Source: JADKAV01 sp963769435
Lineage (GTDB): Bacteria > Actinomycetota > Actinomycetes > S36-B12 > UBA10799
Assembly (NCBI GenBank): GCA_963769435.1
Contig: CAVYLN010000002.1
Location: forward strand, 744,001 to 808,000
Direction: 5' to 3'
Length of the DNA: 64,000 bases
Numbering within the stretch: position 1 is the stretch's first letter; every line of letters starts with the position of its first letter. A program made the translations under genes and the position numbers. The notes under the pieces are model-generated. The model saw nothing but the letters and a program-made list of their open reading frames with translations, was not told the origin of the DNA and did not search any database. Of this stretch, positions 1-9,501 are shown piece by piece.

Positions 1-745
1 CATGCTCCTCCACAACGTGTTCCCCGAAGGCCGACACCGGCGCGTGCAGGCCGGCGCTGGTCACCAGCGACCCCGACTCCAGCGGGTAACCGTTCTCCGC
101 CCCCAGCGCGAAATACAGGTAGGGCTGTTCGAAGTCCGGGAAGTCGAATCCCGCCAGCAGGGGCACGAGGCCGAGAAGGTCGTCACGAGCCTGGACGAGC
201 TCCGGCCGGATCCCCCTCAGTTCGGACTTCGTGGGCATGCGGTGGAAACCACCGACCTTCACGTTCACCGGGTGCACCGATCGCCCGCCCACGACGCTCA
301 TCAACTGGTTGCCCGCGTGCTTGATCCGAAGTGCCGCCTCCACGACCCCGCGGTGCTCGCGGGCCATCTCGATCCCGCCGTCGAACCCGAGGAAGTCGGG
401 GGCGTGAAGGAAGAAGATGTGCAGCGCATGACTCTCGATCCACTCGCCGCAGTAGAGCAGCCTGCGCATCAAGCGGATGTGTTCAGGAACCTCGATACCA
501 AAGGTGTCCTCCATCGCCAGACAGGCACTCATCTGATACGCCACCGGACAGATGCCGCAGATGCGTGCGGTGATGTCCGGAGCCTCGGAGTAGTCCCGTC
601 CGCGCAACAGCGCCTCGAAGAACCTCGGCGGCTCGAAGATGTTGAGACGCACCCGCTCCACCCGACCCTGGTGCACCTCCACGAGCATCCCGCCCTCGCC
701 CTCGACCCGCGCGAGCATGCCGACCTTGATGGTTCGTTCCGTCAC
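1..745 (-). CDS. hydA: [NiFe] hydrogenase group 3b large (alpha) subunit, partial
   Basis: Catalytic subunit of a cytoplasmic bidirectional NADP-linked [NiFe] hydrogenase (sulfhydrogenase type). Only the first 248 codons are present; the gene runs off the window at base 1, so the C-terminal nickel-ligand motif is not visible. The N-terminal nickel motif RICGIC is at residues 61-66. The GTG start at 745 is chosen because it overlaps the small-subunit stop as GTGA, the usual spacing in this operon. It is the last visible gene of hydB, cNMP-binding protein, hydG, hydD, hydA. The subgroup is inferred from partner genes and the small-subunit type, not from a full-length comparison. Confidence 0.9.
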   Translation of the reverse strand, partial: MTERTIKVGMLARVEGEGGMLVEVHQGRVERVRLNIFEPPRFFEALLRGRDYSEAPDITARICGICPVAYQMSACLAMEDTFGIEVPEHIRLMRRLLYCGEWIESHALHIFFLHAPDFLGFDGGIEMAREHRGVVEAALRIKHAGNQLMSVVGGRSVHPVNVKVGGFHRMPTKSELRGIRPELVQARDDLLGLVPLLAGFDFPDFEQPYLYFALGAENGYPLESGSLVTSAGLHAPVSAFGEHVVEEH

Positions 746-1530
746 TGCGGACCCCCTTCGTCGCCATGGCGCTGCGACTCGGCGCGGAACGCCTCGGCAC
801 CGGCATTGAAGGAGCGGAAGAACCGCTGAACATCCAACTCCGACATGCCGTCGGCGAGCAACCGCGCGGCCAGGGACTCGGTGTTCGGGCTGTCCTGCGG
901 TCCGAAGCAGCCGTAGCAGCCTCGATGGAAACTCGGGCACAGCGCGCCGCACCCGGCCTGGGTCACCGGACCCAGACACGGGGTGCCATGCGCCACCGCC
1001 ACGCAGACCGCCCCCCGTCGCTTGCACTCGACGCAGACGCTGTAGGTCGGAATCCGGGGCTGCCGACCCTGGACGTAGGCCGCGACCACTTCGAGGAGTT
1101 GACTCCGGTCGATGGGGCACCCGCGCAGTTGGAAGTCGACGGTGACGTGAGCGGCGATGGGGGTGGAGCGATCCAGCGTGCTGATGTACTCGGGGTGCGC
1201 GTACACGATGGAGGTGAACTCCTCCACGTCGGCGAAGTTGCGCAGCGCCTGGATCCCTCCGCTGGTCGCGCACGCCCCGATCGTGATCAGGTTCTTCGAG
1301 ATCTCCCGCACGTGCTGGATCCGTTGGGCGTCGTGGGCGGTGGTGATCGATCCCTCCACCAGGCTCACGTCGTAAGGCCCTTCCACCTCGGCGCTGGTGG
1401 CCTCTGGGAAGTATGCGATCTCCACGGCTTCGGCGACCGCGAGCAGTTCTTGTTCACAGTTGAGCAGGCTCAGTTGGCACCCGTCGCACGAGGCGAACTT
1501 CCAGACGGCCAGTTTCGGATGTGCTGTCAT
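742..1530 (-). CDS. hydD: [NiFe] hydrogenase group 3b small (delta) subunit
   Basis: Electron-transfer small subunit carrying the iron-sulfur clusters that link the NiFe site to the flavoprotein subunit. The 262-residue protein begins with the cluster motif CDGC at residues 15-18, has GACATSGG near residue 90 and RGCPID near 140, and ends in a Cys-rich region (CVEC, CGALC, CYGC) for further clusters. There is no Tat signal, which fits the cytoplasmic group 3 enzymes. I chose the ATG at 1530 over one four codons upstream because it overlaps the hydG stop as TGATG. The 3' end overlaps hydA as GTGA, implying translational coupling. Confidence 0.92.
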   Translation of the reverse strand: MTAHPKLAVWKFASCDGCQLSLLNCEQELLAVAEAVEIAYFPEATSAEVEGPYDVSLVEGSITTAHDAQRIQHVREISKNLITIGACATSGGIQALRNFADVEEFTSIVYAHPEYISTLDRSTPIAAHVTVDFQLRGCPIDRSQLLEVVAAYVQGRQPRIPTYSVCVECKRRGAVCVAVAHGTPCLGPVTQAGCGALCPSFHRGCYGCFGPQDSPNTESLAARLLADGMSELDVQRFFRSFNAGAEAFRAESQRHGDEGGPQ

Positions 1531-2342
1531 CACAACTCCCACACGTCCATGAGCGGGGCGAGCCGGTCATAACTGAGTACGGGGCCGTCGACGCACAGGA
1601 AGAACTCACGAAGCTGGCAGTGGCCACACAGGCCAACGCCGCACTTCATGTTGCGCTCCATGGACAGACGCAGTCTGTGGGAGGGCACTCCGCGACCGCG
1701 CAGCGCGTTGACCGTCAGCGTCATCATGATCTCCGGGCCGCAGATCAACGCCGTTGTGCGGGGCGGATCGAAGCCGGCGCGACTGATCAACTTCGTGACC
1801 GGCCCCACGCGGCCCCGCCAGGAGGGCGGCGCATAGTCGACGGTGATCTCCACGTCCATCTCGTACTCTTCAGCCCATCGGCCGAGGTCTTGTGCGAAGA
1901 GCACATCAGCTGGCGACCGGGCCCCGTACAGCAGCACAACGCGGTCATACTGATCGCGGCGGTCGGCGATCTCCCACAGCGCCGGGCGCAGAGGCGCGAG
2001 ACCGATGCCACCGGCAGCCAGTAGCACGTCACCGCCGGCGGCCGCTGCCGTCTCCCACCCCGTGCCGTACGGTCCACGCACGCCGACGACCGTCCCCACC
2101 TGCGCCGTCACCAGCGAATGGGTCACGTTGCCGACGTCGCGGATGGTGTGCGTGAGCGGGCCGGGCCAAGTCGGGTCCCCGCTGATCGAGATCGGCACCT
2201 CTCCGACCCCGAACGCGTGCAACATCGTGAACTGACCGGCGGCGAAATCCAGCGGTTCGCCGTCGAGCGGTTCGAGCGAGAGCGTGACGGTGTCGTCGGT
2301 GTCCAGACGCGACCGCGTCACCCGGAAGGGGCGCGGCAACAT
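1530..2342 (-). CDS. hydG: Hydrogenase gamma subunit, FAD/NAD(P)-binding with [2Fe-2S]
   Basis: Diaphorase subunit that passes electrons between NAD(P)(H) and the hydrogenase small subunit. The 270-residue protein has a ferredoxin-reductase fold: an N-terminal FAD domain (to about residue 100), a nucleotide-binding domain with AAGGIGLAP near residues 110-118, and a C-terminal [2Fe-2S] motif CGVGLCGHC with a fourth Cys about 6 residues on. The start is fixed by an in-frame stop 12 codons upstream, which is also the stop of the preceding gene; the gap is 36 bp. Length is normal for the family. Confidence 0.92.
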   Translation of the reverse strand: MLPRPFRVTRSRLDTDDTVTLSLEPLDGEPLDFAAGQFTMLHAFGVGEVPISISGDPTWPGPLTHTIRDVGNVTHSLVTAQVGTVVGVRGPYGTGWETAAAAGGDVLLAAGGIGLAPLRPALWEIADRRDQYDRVVLLYGARSPADVLFAQDLGRWAEEYEMDVEITVDYAPPSWRGRVGPVTKLISRAGFDPPRTTALICGPEIMMTLTVNALRGRGVPSHRLRLSMERNMKCGVGLCGHCQLREFFLCVDGPVLSYDRLAPLMDVWEL

Positions 2343-2378
2343 CGGGTCCGCATGCGGCGCGGCGGTCTGCGGCCGCGG

Positions 2379-2840
2379 TCATGTCGGGGCCCCGTACATG
2401 TCGAGCATCTGCACGCGCGCCGCCTGCAAACGCTCGTACATGACCTGCGAGACCTGCCGCATCAAGGCGTAGCCCAAAGCCGGGTCCTTGTCGCATTTGC
2501 CGCGCAGGCACGCCCCGTCGAAGGCCACGGCACTCGTGGGTTCGATCGCTCTCGCGTCGAACATCCACAAGTACGGCGGGATCAGCCACGACCACCCCAC
2601 CACCTCACCGTCATGGACGGTGTCCAGCGTGATCGTGCCTCGGGACGGGTTGTGCAGTTCGACGGCCACGCGGCCGTGGCGGATCACGAAGAAGGTGTCG
2701 GCGGACTGGCCGGCGCGGAAGAGCATCTCGCCGTCGTCGAAGCGCGCAGTCGTCGCGCACCCGGCCACCAGAGTGATGACCGCCTCGTCCAGGCCGTGGA
2801 AGAAGGGGCTGTCAGTGAGTAGTTCTGGAATGGTGCGCAT
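2379..2840 (-). CDS. Cyclic nucleotide-binding domain protein of hydrogenase operon
   Basis: A 153-residue stand-alone Crp/Fnr-type sensory domain. Residues 10-130 have the cNMP-binding beta-barrel pattern (FHGLDE, GEMLFRAGQSADTFFVI, HDGEVVGW). There is no DNA-binding helix-turn-helix, so it cannot be a classical Crp. It sits between hydB and hydG with an AGGAG-type ribosome site 9 bp after the hydB stop. From operon position I infer a role in hydrogenase activity or assembly; similar proteins accompany 3b hydrogenase genes in actinobacteria. The ligand cannot be read from the sequence. Confidence 0.85.
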   Translation of the reverse strand: MRTIPELLTDSPFFHGLDEAVITLVAGCATTARFDDGEMLFRAGQSADTFFVIRHGRVAVELHNPSRGTITLDTVHDGEVVGWSWLIPPYLWMFDARAIEPTSAVAFDGACLRGKCDKDPALGYALMRQVSQVMYERLQAARVQMLDMYGAPT

Positions 2841-2849
2841 GGTGGTCTC

Positions 2850-3976
2850 CTACCCCTCTCGCTCTTGGGCGGCGGTGCTTCGCAGTGTCGCGATCTCCGC
2901 GGTGATGTCGATGGCGGCGGGGCACCACGTGATGCACCGGCCGCATCCGACGCAGCCCGACGTCCCGAACTGGTCGATCCAGGAGGCGAGCTTGTGCGTG
3001 ATCCACTGCCGGTACCGCGAACCCGTGGAGTCCCGTACGAAATTGGAGTGCAGCCGCGAGTACTCCTGCGAGAAGCAGGAGTCCCACACGCGGTGCCGCT
3101 CGTCGACGTCGCCGCTGAGGTCGCTGACGTCCTCGACCGAGGTGCAGAAGCACGTCGGACACACCATCGTGCAGTTCTGGCACGCCAGACAGCGCGACGC
3201 GACGTCGTCCCAGTGCCGACTCTGCGCCTCGGAGTAGAGAAGATCCCGGAGGTCGTCGGTCCTCATCGTGCGGCCCATGCGACGCCACGGCGGACTGCAC
3301 GACCTGCTCCGCCGCGTCGGTGTCGGCTGGCGACGCAGGTGTGGGCTTCAGTTGCGCCAGCACTTCCTCACCGGCTTCCGAACCGGCCTCAGCCACGAAC
3401 CGGTGCTCAGCGGTCCAGCAGTTCGGTCAGAGCGATGTCGTAGCCGGCACTGGGCTTGGGCCCGGTTCCCATCGACGCGCAGAAGCACGTGCCTGCGGGA
3501 TCCGCGCAGGTCGTGGCTACGACGAACGTGCCCTCCCGGCGCGTGGCGTACCGCGTGTCGAGGAACCCCCGAGAGGACAACACCGTGTCCTGCACCCCCA
3601 CCGCCGCGAGGTCGCAGGAGCGGACACCGACCAGCGCGACCGGCTCGCTGGGCACCTCACCCGGCTCCACGCTGAACCCTTTCGGCTCCCGACGTCCGCG
3701 CCACAGCAGTTCGTCGGCGGGAAAGAACACCGGCTTGGCCGACTGCATGGGGGCCGCGAAACCGAAGAGTGCATCATCGCCGCGATCACGCAGGCGATAG
3801 TGACCCGCTTCCTGGTCGTCACCCACTCCCCGGGGAAGGTCGTCGATGGTCTCGATGTCCGCCACGGTGATGACCCCGTCGCGCACAGTAGGACCCATGA
3901 CGCGATAACCACGGCGTCGCAGGATCTCGAGCAAGTCCTGCAGACCGTGCAGTTTCAGGATCGACGCCTCAGCCAT
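2850..3976 (-). CDS. hydB: Hydrogenase beta subunit, Fe-S protein (two apparent frameshifts)
   Basis: Iron-sulfur electron-transfer subunit that normally pairs with HydG. It is spread over three frames. From ATG 3976 (GGAGGT site upstream) the first frame runs to a stop at 3407; the middle segment (EHRFVAEAGSEAGEEVLAQL) is in a second frame; the Fe-S part begins at 3278 in a third. Dropping one base near 3409 and one near 3279 gives a continuous 374-residue protein of normal family length. The last part holds two 4Fe-4S motifs, CLACQNCTMVCPTC and CVGCGRCITWCP. As written the gene is broken; because other genes show the same one-base insertions, a sequence error is likely. Confidence 0.85.
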
Positions 3977-4113
3977 AAGCACCTCCAAGGGCGCTGAGAC
4001 AAGCCTACGCCTGCCGGGCGGCCGAAACTGCCCGTTGACGCAGATGTCCACAGAGCGGGCGGTGCCCAAGACGGGCTCGCAGAGAAGGCGCCGATGCGTG
4101 CAACGATGATCGG

Positions 4114-4725
4114 GTGACGACCCGGCCCAGCACCGACGAAAGGGCCCGATGGCACAGGCGGGCTCTGAACCTCGCCTACTTCACAGTCGTGTACAACGTG
4201 CTCGAAGCCTTGGTCGCGATCGGAGCCGGAGTCGTCGCAGGTTCGGTCGCGCTCACCTCGTTCGGCGGAGACAGCGTGGTCGAGTCGCTGTCGGCGTTGG
4301 TCATCGTGTGGCAATTCCGCTCCGCGGTACCCGAGGATCAGGAGCGCCGGGCCCTGCGTCTGATCGGGGCCGCGTTCTTCATCCTCGCCACCTACATCAC
4401 AGTCGATGCGCTGCGTGCACTGCTCACCGGCTCCGACGCGGATCCCAGCCCGGTGGGCATCGCGCTCGCTGTCGTCAGCCTGATCGTCATGCCGCTACTG
4501 GCCCTCGCGAAACGGCGAGTGGGCCACCAACTGGATTCTGCCGCGGTTCTGGCAGACAGCACCCAGACGCTGCTGTGCATGTGGCTGTCGGCGGCACTGC
4601 TCGTCGGACTTCTTGTGAACACGTTCCTCGGGTGGGCGTGGGCCGATCCGGTTGCCGCATTGGTCATCGCCGCATTCGCGGCCCATGAGGGACTCGAGGC
4701 CTGGCGTGGGGAGGACGACGACTGA
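4114..4725 (+). CDS. Cation-diffusion-facilitator-like membrane protein
   Basis: A 203-residue integral membrane protein with about five to six hydrophobic segments. Residues 20-70 (VVYNVLEALVAIGAG, SFGGDSVVESLSALVIVWQFR) match the first helices of CDF transporters, with the D of GGDS at a metal-site position; a second DS pair (LADSTQT) is near residue 150. The cytoplasmic C-terminal dimerisation domain of full CDF proteins is absent, so this is a short form and its substrate is unknown. The start is a GTG without a clear ribosome site; it lies divergent from hydB. Confidence 0.7.
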   Translation: MTTRPSTDERARWHRRALNLAYFTVVYNVLEALVAIGAGVVAGSVALTSFGGDSVVESLSALVIVWQFRSAVPEDQERRALRLIGAAFFILATYITVDALRALLTGSDADPSPVGIALAVVSLIVMPLLALAKRRVGHQLDSAAVLADSTQTLLCMWLSAALLVGLLVNTFLGWAWADPVAALVIAAFAAHEGLEAWRGEDDD

Positions 4726-4737
4726 CCCTGGGCGGGA

Positions 4738-5934
4738 CTACAACCGCAACGGCGGCCCGCGCAGCGGTGCACGAGTGGTGCGACGCCCATCCTCCACAAC
4801 GATCATGAGCCGCCCGAGGTGTACGCGCCGATGATGGTAGTGACAGATCAGGACGAGGTTCGGAAGATCAGTGGGACCGCCGTCACTCCAATGCCTGATG
4901 TGATGGGCGATGCAGCGATGGGCCGGCACGGTGCAGCCGGGGTGGATACATCCGGCTCCATCTCGTACTGCGAGGGCTGCCCGCTGCGCCTTGGTCGCAT
5001 AGCGCAGCGCGAATCCGACTGCGAGCGGCTCCCAGTGCACATCGTCGGTCCGGAACCCCACCACGTAGGACACCTGCGCCGAACACGACTGCAGGCCCAC
5101 GTCGGTGCGGGATGCCAGTAGCCCGGACGGCCACGAGACGCCGCTGGCGGACTCCAACTGTTCCGGAGTCATTGTCAGCGTGACATGCCCGATGCCCGTG
5201 GGTCGATCGACGTCATCGGTTGCCCGCTCGGCGATCTCTGACAAGGCGTCACACCGGCGGTTCGCAGGCGTCCGTATGTCGTCGTCAGCCGCTCTCTGCG
5301 CGAAGACGTCGAAGGCCGCGGCGAGCTTCTCCCCGGTTGCGGGATCCAACAGGCCGTCCAGATGCCACCATCCATCCAGCGACTTGGACAGATGCACGCG
5401 ACGCCGGCTGTGTTTGATCTCGGCTTCGTCGTCGGCGTCCTCCGGCGAGTACTGCTGGATCAGCCTGTCGACCAGCGCGCGCGTTTCCGCCGCGGTCCGG
5501 GATCGGGCGAAGTCGACAACGATGGCCTCGGCCTGTACGAACGCCTCCCCGAGTCGGCGCTGACCACGCCTGATCGCACGCACATGTTCCTCCGAGATGT
5601 CACCCGCGTTCAGAGCGGCAGCGGTCGCGGGCAGGTCGTCTCGCAGAGAGCGAGCCGTGTGAACCATGGCACCCGCGACTGCCGCTGTGGTCCGGGTCTG
5701 TTGCGCCAGCCAGTCGGCGGTCGAGCGTTGCCCGAGGACCTGCCCGCCGCCACGCGCATCGAACCCGGCCAGCACTACGTACTGCAGCCCCGCGAGCTGG
5801 TTGGCGAGGCGGTGCATCGCCGGTATCGCCTGCTCGTACTGCGCGAGTGCCCAGTCCCCGGGGTCGCCAGGAGGCAGTGCCAGTACGGCCGCCTGCAGAT
5901 CACCGATCGGGCTCTCGGACAGTTGGACGGTCAT
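4738..5934 (-). CDS. HNH endonuclease, 13E12 repeat (DUF222) family
   Basis: A 398-residue member of the actinobacterial 13E12/DUF222 family. The N-terminal two thirds are the mostly helical DUF222 region. The C-terminus carries an HNH nuclease core: CIHPGC, then AHHIRHWSDGG, then NLVLICHYHHRRVH, with all metal and catalytic positions present. The ATG at 5934 has GGGGGTGAG upstream. A LexA-like box lies 18 bp before the start. Relatives in mycobacteria are multicopy and several are DNA-damage inducible; the exact activity of the family is not established. Confidence 0.88.
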   Translation of the reverse strand: MTVQLSESPIGDLQAAVLALPPGDPGDWALAQYEQAIPAMHRLANQLAGLQYVVLAGFDARGGGQVLGQRSTADWLAQQTRTTAAVAGAMVHTARSLRDDLPATAAALNAGDISEEHVRAIRRGQRRLGEAFVQAEAIVVDFARSRTAAETRALVDRLIQQYSPEDADDEAEIKHSRRRVHLSKSLDGWWHLDGLLDPATGEKLAAAFDVFAQRAADDDIRTPANRRCDALSEIAERATDDVDRPTGIGHVTLTMTPEQLESASGVSWPSGLLASRTDVGLQSCSAQVSYVVGFRTDDVHWEPLAVGFALRYATKAQRAALAVRDGAGCIHPGCTVPAHRCIAHHIRHWSDGGPTDLPNLVLICHYHHRRVHLGRLMIVVEDGRRTTRAPLRGPPLRL

Positions 5935-5951
5935 GACTCACCCCCTATGTC

Positions 5952-5967
5952 TCGAACATTAGTGCGA
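5952..5967. promoter_or_regulatory. Candidate LexA (SOS) box
   Basis: TCGAACATTAGTGCGA matches the actinobacterial LexA consensus TCGAAC-N4-GTTCGA at 11 of 12 fixed positions. It lies in the 122-bp divergent gap between the 13E12 HNH gene (minus, start 5934) and the recQ-type gene (plus, start 6057), so either or both could be SOS-controlled. Not tested experimentally. Confidence 0.6.
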
Positions 5968-6056
5968 GGGTGTGACACGACCAGTCGCACGAAGCAGATC
6001 TGTGGACAACCGGCGGCACACGCTTCGCCGTCCCCACCCCCTGCGATGATCCAGAG

Positions 6057-8119
6057 GTGACCGAGGATCCAGACACCCGCGCGCAGGTCGCCGTCCAAGC
6101 GGTCCTGACCGCGATGGCCGGACCTGACGCAACACCACGGGAAGGTCAGGTCGAGGCGGTCGCATCCCTGCTGAGCGCCAGTCAACGAGTTCTCGTCGTG
6201 CAAGCCACCGGTTGGGGCAAGTCAGCGGTCTACTGGGCGGCCACCCTGGCCCGGCGCGACGAGGGTGCCGGGCCGACCATCGTCATCTCACCCCTGCTCG
6301 CGTTGATGCGCGATCAGGTCGCTGCCGCCGAGCGCATCGGGATCCGCGCCGCCACCGTGAACTCCGCCAACCGCGACGACTGGGACCTTATCTTCGACGA
6401 ACTCGCCCGGGACGCTGTCGACGTGCTGCTCGTCTCCCCCGAACGCCTGACTCACCCCGACTTCCTGACCCGGGCGATGCCCGCCTTGCGCAGCAGTGGC
6501 CTGCTGGTCATCGACGAGGCGCACTGCATCTCCGACTGGGGGTTCGACTTCCGCCCCGACTACCAGCGGATCGCGAAACTGCTCGTCCACCTGGATGCCT
6601 CGATCCCGGTCCTGGCGACGACCGCCACCGCCACCTCCCGGGTCGTGGACGACCTGGCTCATCAACTCGGGCCCACGACCAAGGTCATCCGCGGTCCGCT
6701 GGCGCGTGCGTTCCCTGTCACTGGCCGTCGTTGCGGACCTCAACGCGGTGGAGCGCTTCGCGTGGGTCGCCGAGGCCATCCCGACGTTCGAAGGCTCCGG
6801 CATCGTCTACGGACTGACGGTCGACGGGGTGCATGCGCTGGCGGCTTTCCTGCGCGAAGAGGGCCTCGACGTCGAGGCCTACACAGGACGGACCCCGCCG
6901 GAGGTGCGGGAGGAGATCGAAGGGAAACTGCGGCGCAACGAACTCAAGGCGGTGGTCGCCACTTCCGCGCTCGGTATGGGCTACGACAAGCCCGACCTGG
7001 CCTTCTGCATCCACGTCGGCTCCCCGAACTCCCCGGTCGCCTACTACCAGCAGGTGGGTCGCGCCGGTCGCGCCTTGGACTCCGCGGCCGGCGTCCTGCT
7101 GCCGGCCGACGAATCGGACGCGCGCATCTGGGAGTACTTCATCACCGCCACCCTTCCCGACCCCGACATGGCGCACCGGGCGCTGGCCCTGCTCGCCGAG
7201 CGGCCGATGTCCACGGTGCAACTCGAGGCGGAACTGAACAGCCCCCGCAGCCGGGTCGAGGTCCTGCTCAAGCAACTGCACGTGGACGGTGCCGTGAGGC
7301 GCGTGCGATCCACCTGGGAAACGACCGGGTCGACCTGGGAGTTCGACGGCGAGAAGTACGACCGGGTCGTGCGACTGCGCCGCCGCGAAGCGGAGATCAT
7401 GGCCGCCTACGCACGTGGCGACAGATGTCTGATGCAGTTGCTGATCGAGGCGCTGGACGACCCCGAGGCACAACCGTGCGGGACCTGCTCAGTGTGTACG
7501 GGCACCCTCCCGGCACCCGGCGCACGACCCGACCCCCAGACGGTCCGCCGGGCGCTGGCCGCGATGCGACAGCGGCCGAACATCATCGAGCCGCGCAAAC
7601 TCTGGCCCACGGGTGGGCCGTGGAAGGGACGCATAACCGGACTCGAACCGGGCCGCGCGGTGGCCCGTGGCGCGGATTCGGGATGGAACGAGATCATCGA
7701 CGAGGTGACGGGCCCGGACGGCCCTTTGAGCGCGGACACCGCCGACGCGTTGACGCACGGCCCTGCAACAGTGGCGGCGCGAAGGGTTGTTCCGCATCGA
7801 TGCAGTCGTTCCGATGCCCAACCTCGAGCACCCGCAGCGGGTCTCCGAGATCGCCCGGATCGCGGCGGACGTTCTCGGGGTCAGGTTCAAGACGTACTCA
7901 GGGCCACCGCGCTGCAGCGAACCTCCGAGCATCCCCTCGCTGCCACGTGTCCGAGAACTTCACGCAAGCCTCGCCCTGGTAGGCACTGCTCCTGTCGGCT
8001 CGGTTCTACTGGTCGACGAGGCGGTGCACACCCGGTGGGGAATGACGGTGGCCGCCCACCTGTTGAGACAAGCGGGTACCGATTCGGTGGTGCCATTCGC
8101 AGCGCTCGACAAGGGCTGA
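6057..8119 (+). CDS. recQ: RecQ-family helicase with PRTase-like C-terminus (two apparent frameshifts)
   Basis: ATP-dependent 3'-5' DNA helicase. Visible motifs are ATGWGKSAV (Walker A), VIDEAHCISDWG (DEAH and RecQ aromatic-loop region), ATTATAT (motif III) and YYQQVGRAGRA (motif VI). The last about 110 residues resemble a phosphoribosyltransferase fold (VLLVDEAVHTRWGMTVAAHLL), as in other actinobacterial RecQ proteins. The frame changes near 6711 and near 7753; removing one base at each site gives 686 residues from the GTG at 6057. A zinc-type Cys cluster (CGTCSVC) follows the helicase core. It heads a same-strand cluster with VWA, HAD, HIT and HNH genes. Confidence 0.85.
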
Positions 8120-8193
8120 AGGGGTTTTGTCGCACCCCAGGCGCATAGTGATCCCACACGCCGCACCGTTCGGCGCGAATGAGGGGGAACTGA

Positions 8194-9501
8194 ATGCACA
8201 TCAACGCTCAACTCGACGTCGACGTCGTCTCTGTGGAGCAGGACGACACCGTTACCGTCATGCTCGACCTGGCAGCACCCGAAGCTGAGGACCGACCCGA
8301 ACGACCAGCCTCTGCCGTGATCGTCGTACTCGACCGCAGCGGATCGATGGCGCGCGGTCGACTCGACGCCGCCAAGCAGGCTTGTGTCTGCCTCGTCGAT
8401 CGTCTCCACGAACAGGATCACTTCGGGCTGGTGGCCTTCGACGACCAGGCGAGTCTTGTGGTCGCCGCAGATACCGTCGGCCGATTGGGCAGAGAAGAAG
8501 TACAGCGCAAGATCGCCGCCGTGCGTACCGGCGGATCCACCGACCTGTCCTCGGGATACCTGCGCGGCCTGCAGGAGGCGCGTCGTATCGCGGCGCCTGG
8601 TGGCACGACGATCTTGGTGCTGTCCGACGGGCGCGCCAATGCCGGAATCACCGACCCTGCGAGTTTCCGCCAGATGGCGGCCGGGGCGGCTGCCCAAACG
8701 ATCACCACATCCACCATCGGCATCGGCACCGGATATGACGACCTGATCCTGTCGGAGATGGCGATCGGTGGCACTGGGAACCATACCTTCGCCGAGGAAG
8801 CAGATGCCGCAGCCGCCGCGGTTGCCGGGGAACTCGAGGGGCTGTTGTCGAAGACTGTCCAAGCCGCCAGCTTGCTCATCAAGCCCACCGACGATGTCAT
8901 CCAGATCTCGGTGATCAACGACCTGCCGAGTCAACGTGTGGCTGGCGGTGTGATGGTGGAACTCGGCGACTTCTACTCCGGTGAGCAGCGCCGACTCCTG
9001 GTGACCCTCGAGGTTCCGGCCATGGCTGGTCTGGGACTGGCGCAGGTCGCGCACTTGGAGTTGGCCTACGTGAGCATCCCGGAGCTCCAGGCCCACACGG
9101 TTGCGCTTCCGATCTCGGTGAACGTCGTACCGCAAGACGTCGCGCGTGGCCGCGTCCCCGACGCGCAGGTGCAGCGGGAGAAGCTGCTCATGGATGCACA
9201 GTCCGTCAAGAGGAAGAGCGAGGAAGCTCTGCGCCGGGGCGACATCGACGCCGCGCGATCCGAGCTGCGGGGCACGGTGACCTCCCTGACCGATGCCATG
9301 GTCGTGGCGCCTGATGCGGACTTGGAGGAGGAGATCGGATTCCTGACCGATTCACTGCTCGACCTCGATCGCCGAGATGCCGAGTTCACCGGCAAGAAGC
9401 TCAGCGCGGACCGGACCAAGAAGTCCCGCGGCTTCAAAGGACGTACGCAAGGCGGCGAGGGGGATGGCAAGTTCCCCACCGACGAAGGGGAGAGTGAATG
9501 A
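8194..9501 (+). CDS. VWA domain protein
   Basis: A 435-residue cytoplasmic protein with a von Willebrand factor A domain at about residues 40-220. The MIDAS metal site is intact: DRSGSM near residue 48, a Thr in GGSTDLSSGY near 118, and SDGRAN near 150. The C-terminus is helical and charged (KRKSEEALRRGD), ending in a Lys/Gly-rich tail. No signal peptide or transmembrane segment is seen, unlike BatA-type VWA proteins. The ATG at 8194 follows GAGGGGGA, and the stop overlaps the next gene as ATGA. VWA proteins usually mediate metal-dependent assembly; the partner is unknown. Confidence 0.85.
   Translation: MHINAQLDVDVVSVEQDDTVTVMLDLAAPEAEDRPERPASAVIVVLDRSGSMARGRLDAAKQACVCLVDRLHEQDHFGLVAFDDQASLVVAADTVGRLGREEVQRKIAAVRTGGSTDLSSGYLRGLQEARRIAAPGGTTILVLSDGRANAGITDPASFRQMAAGAAAQTITTSTIGIGTGYDDLILSEMAIGGTGNHTFAEEADAAAAAVAGELEGLLSKTVQAASLLIKPTDDVIQISVINDLPSQRVAGGVMVELGDFYSGEQRRLLVTLEVPAMAGLGLAQVAHLELAYVSIPELQAHTVALPISVNVVPQDVARGRVPDAQVQREKLLMDAQSVKRKSEEALRRGDIDAARSELRGTVTSLTDAMVVAPDADLEEEIGFLTDSLLDLDRRDAEFTGKKLSADRTKKSRGFKGRTQGGEGDGKFPTDEGESE

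Noticed and set aside
3279..3409. Programmed frameshifting in hydB
   Set aside because: No slippery sequence or common motif with the other sites; many unrelated genes show the same type of event.
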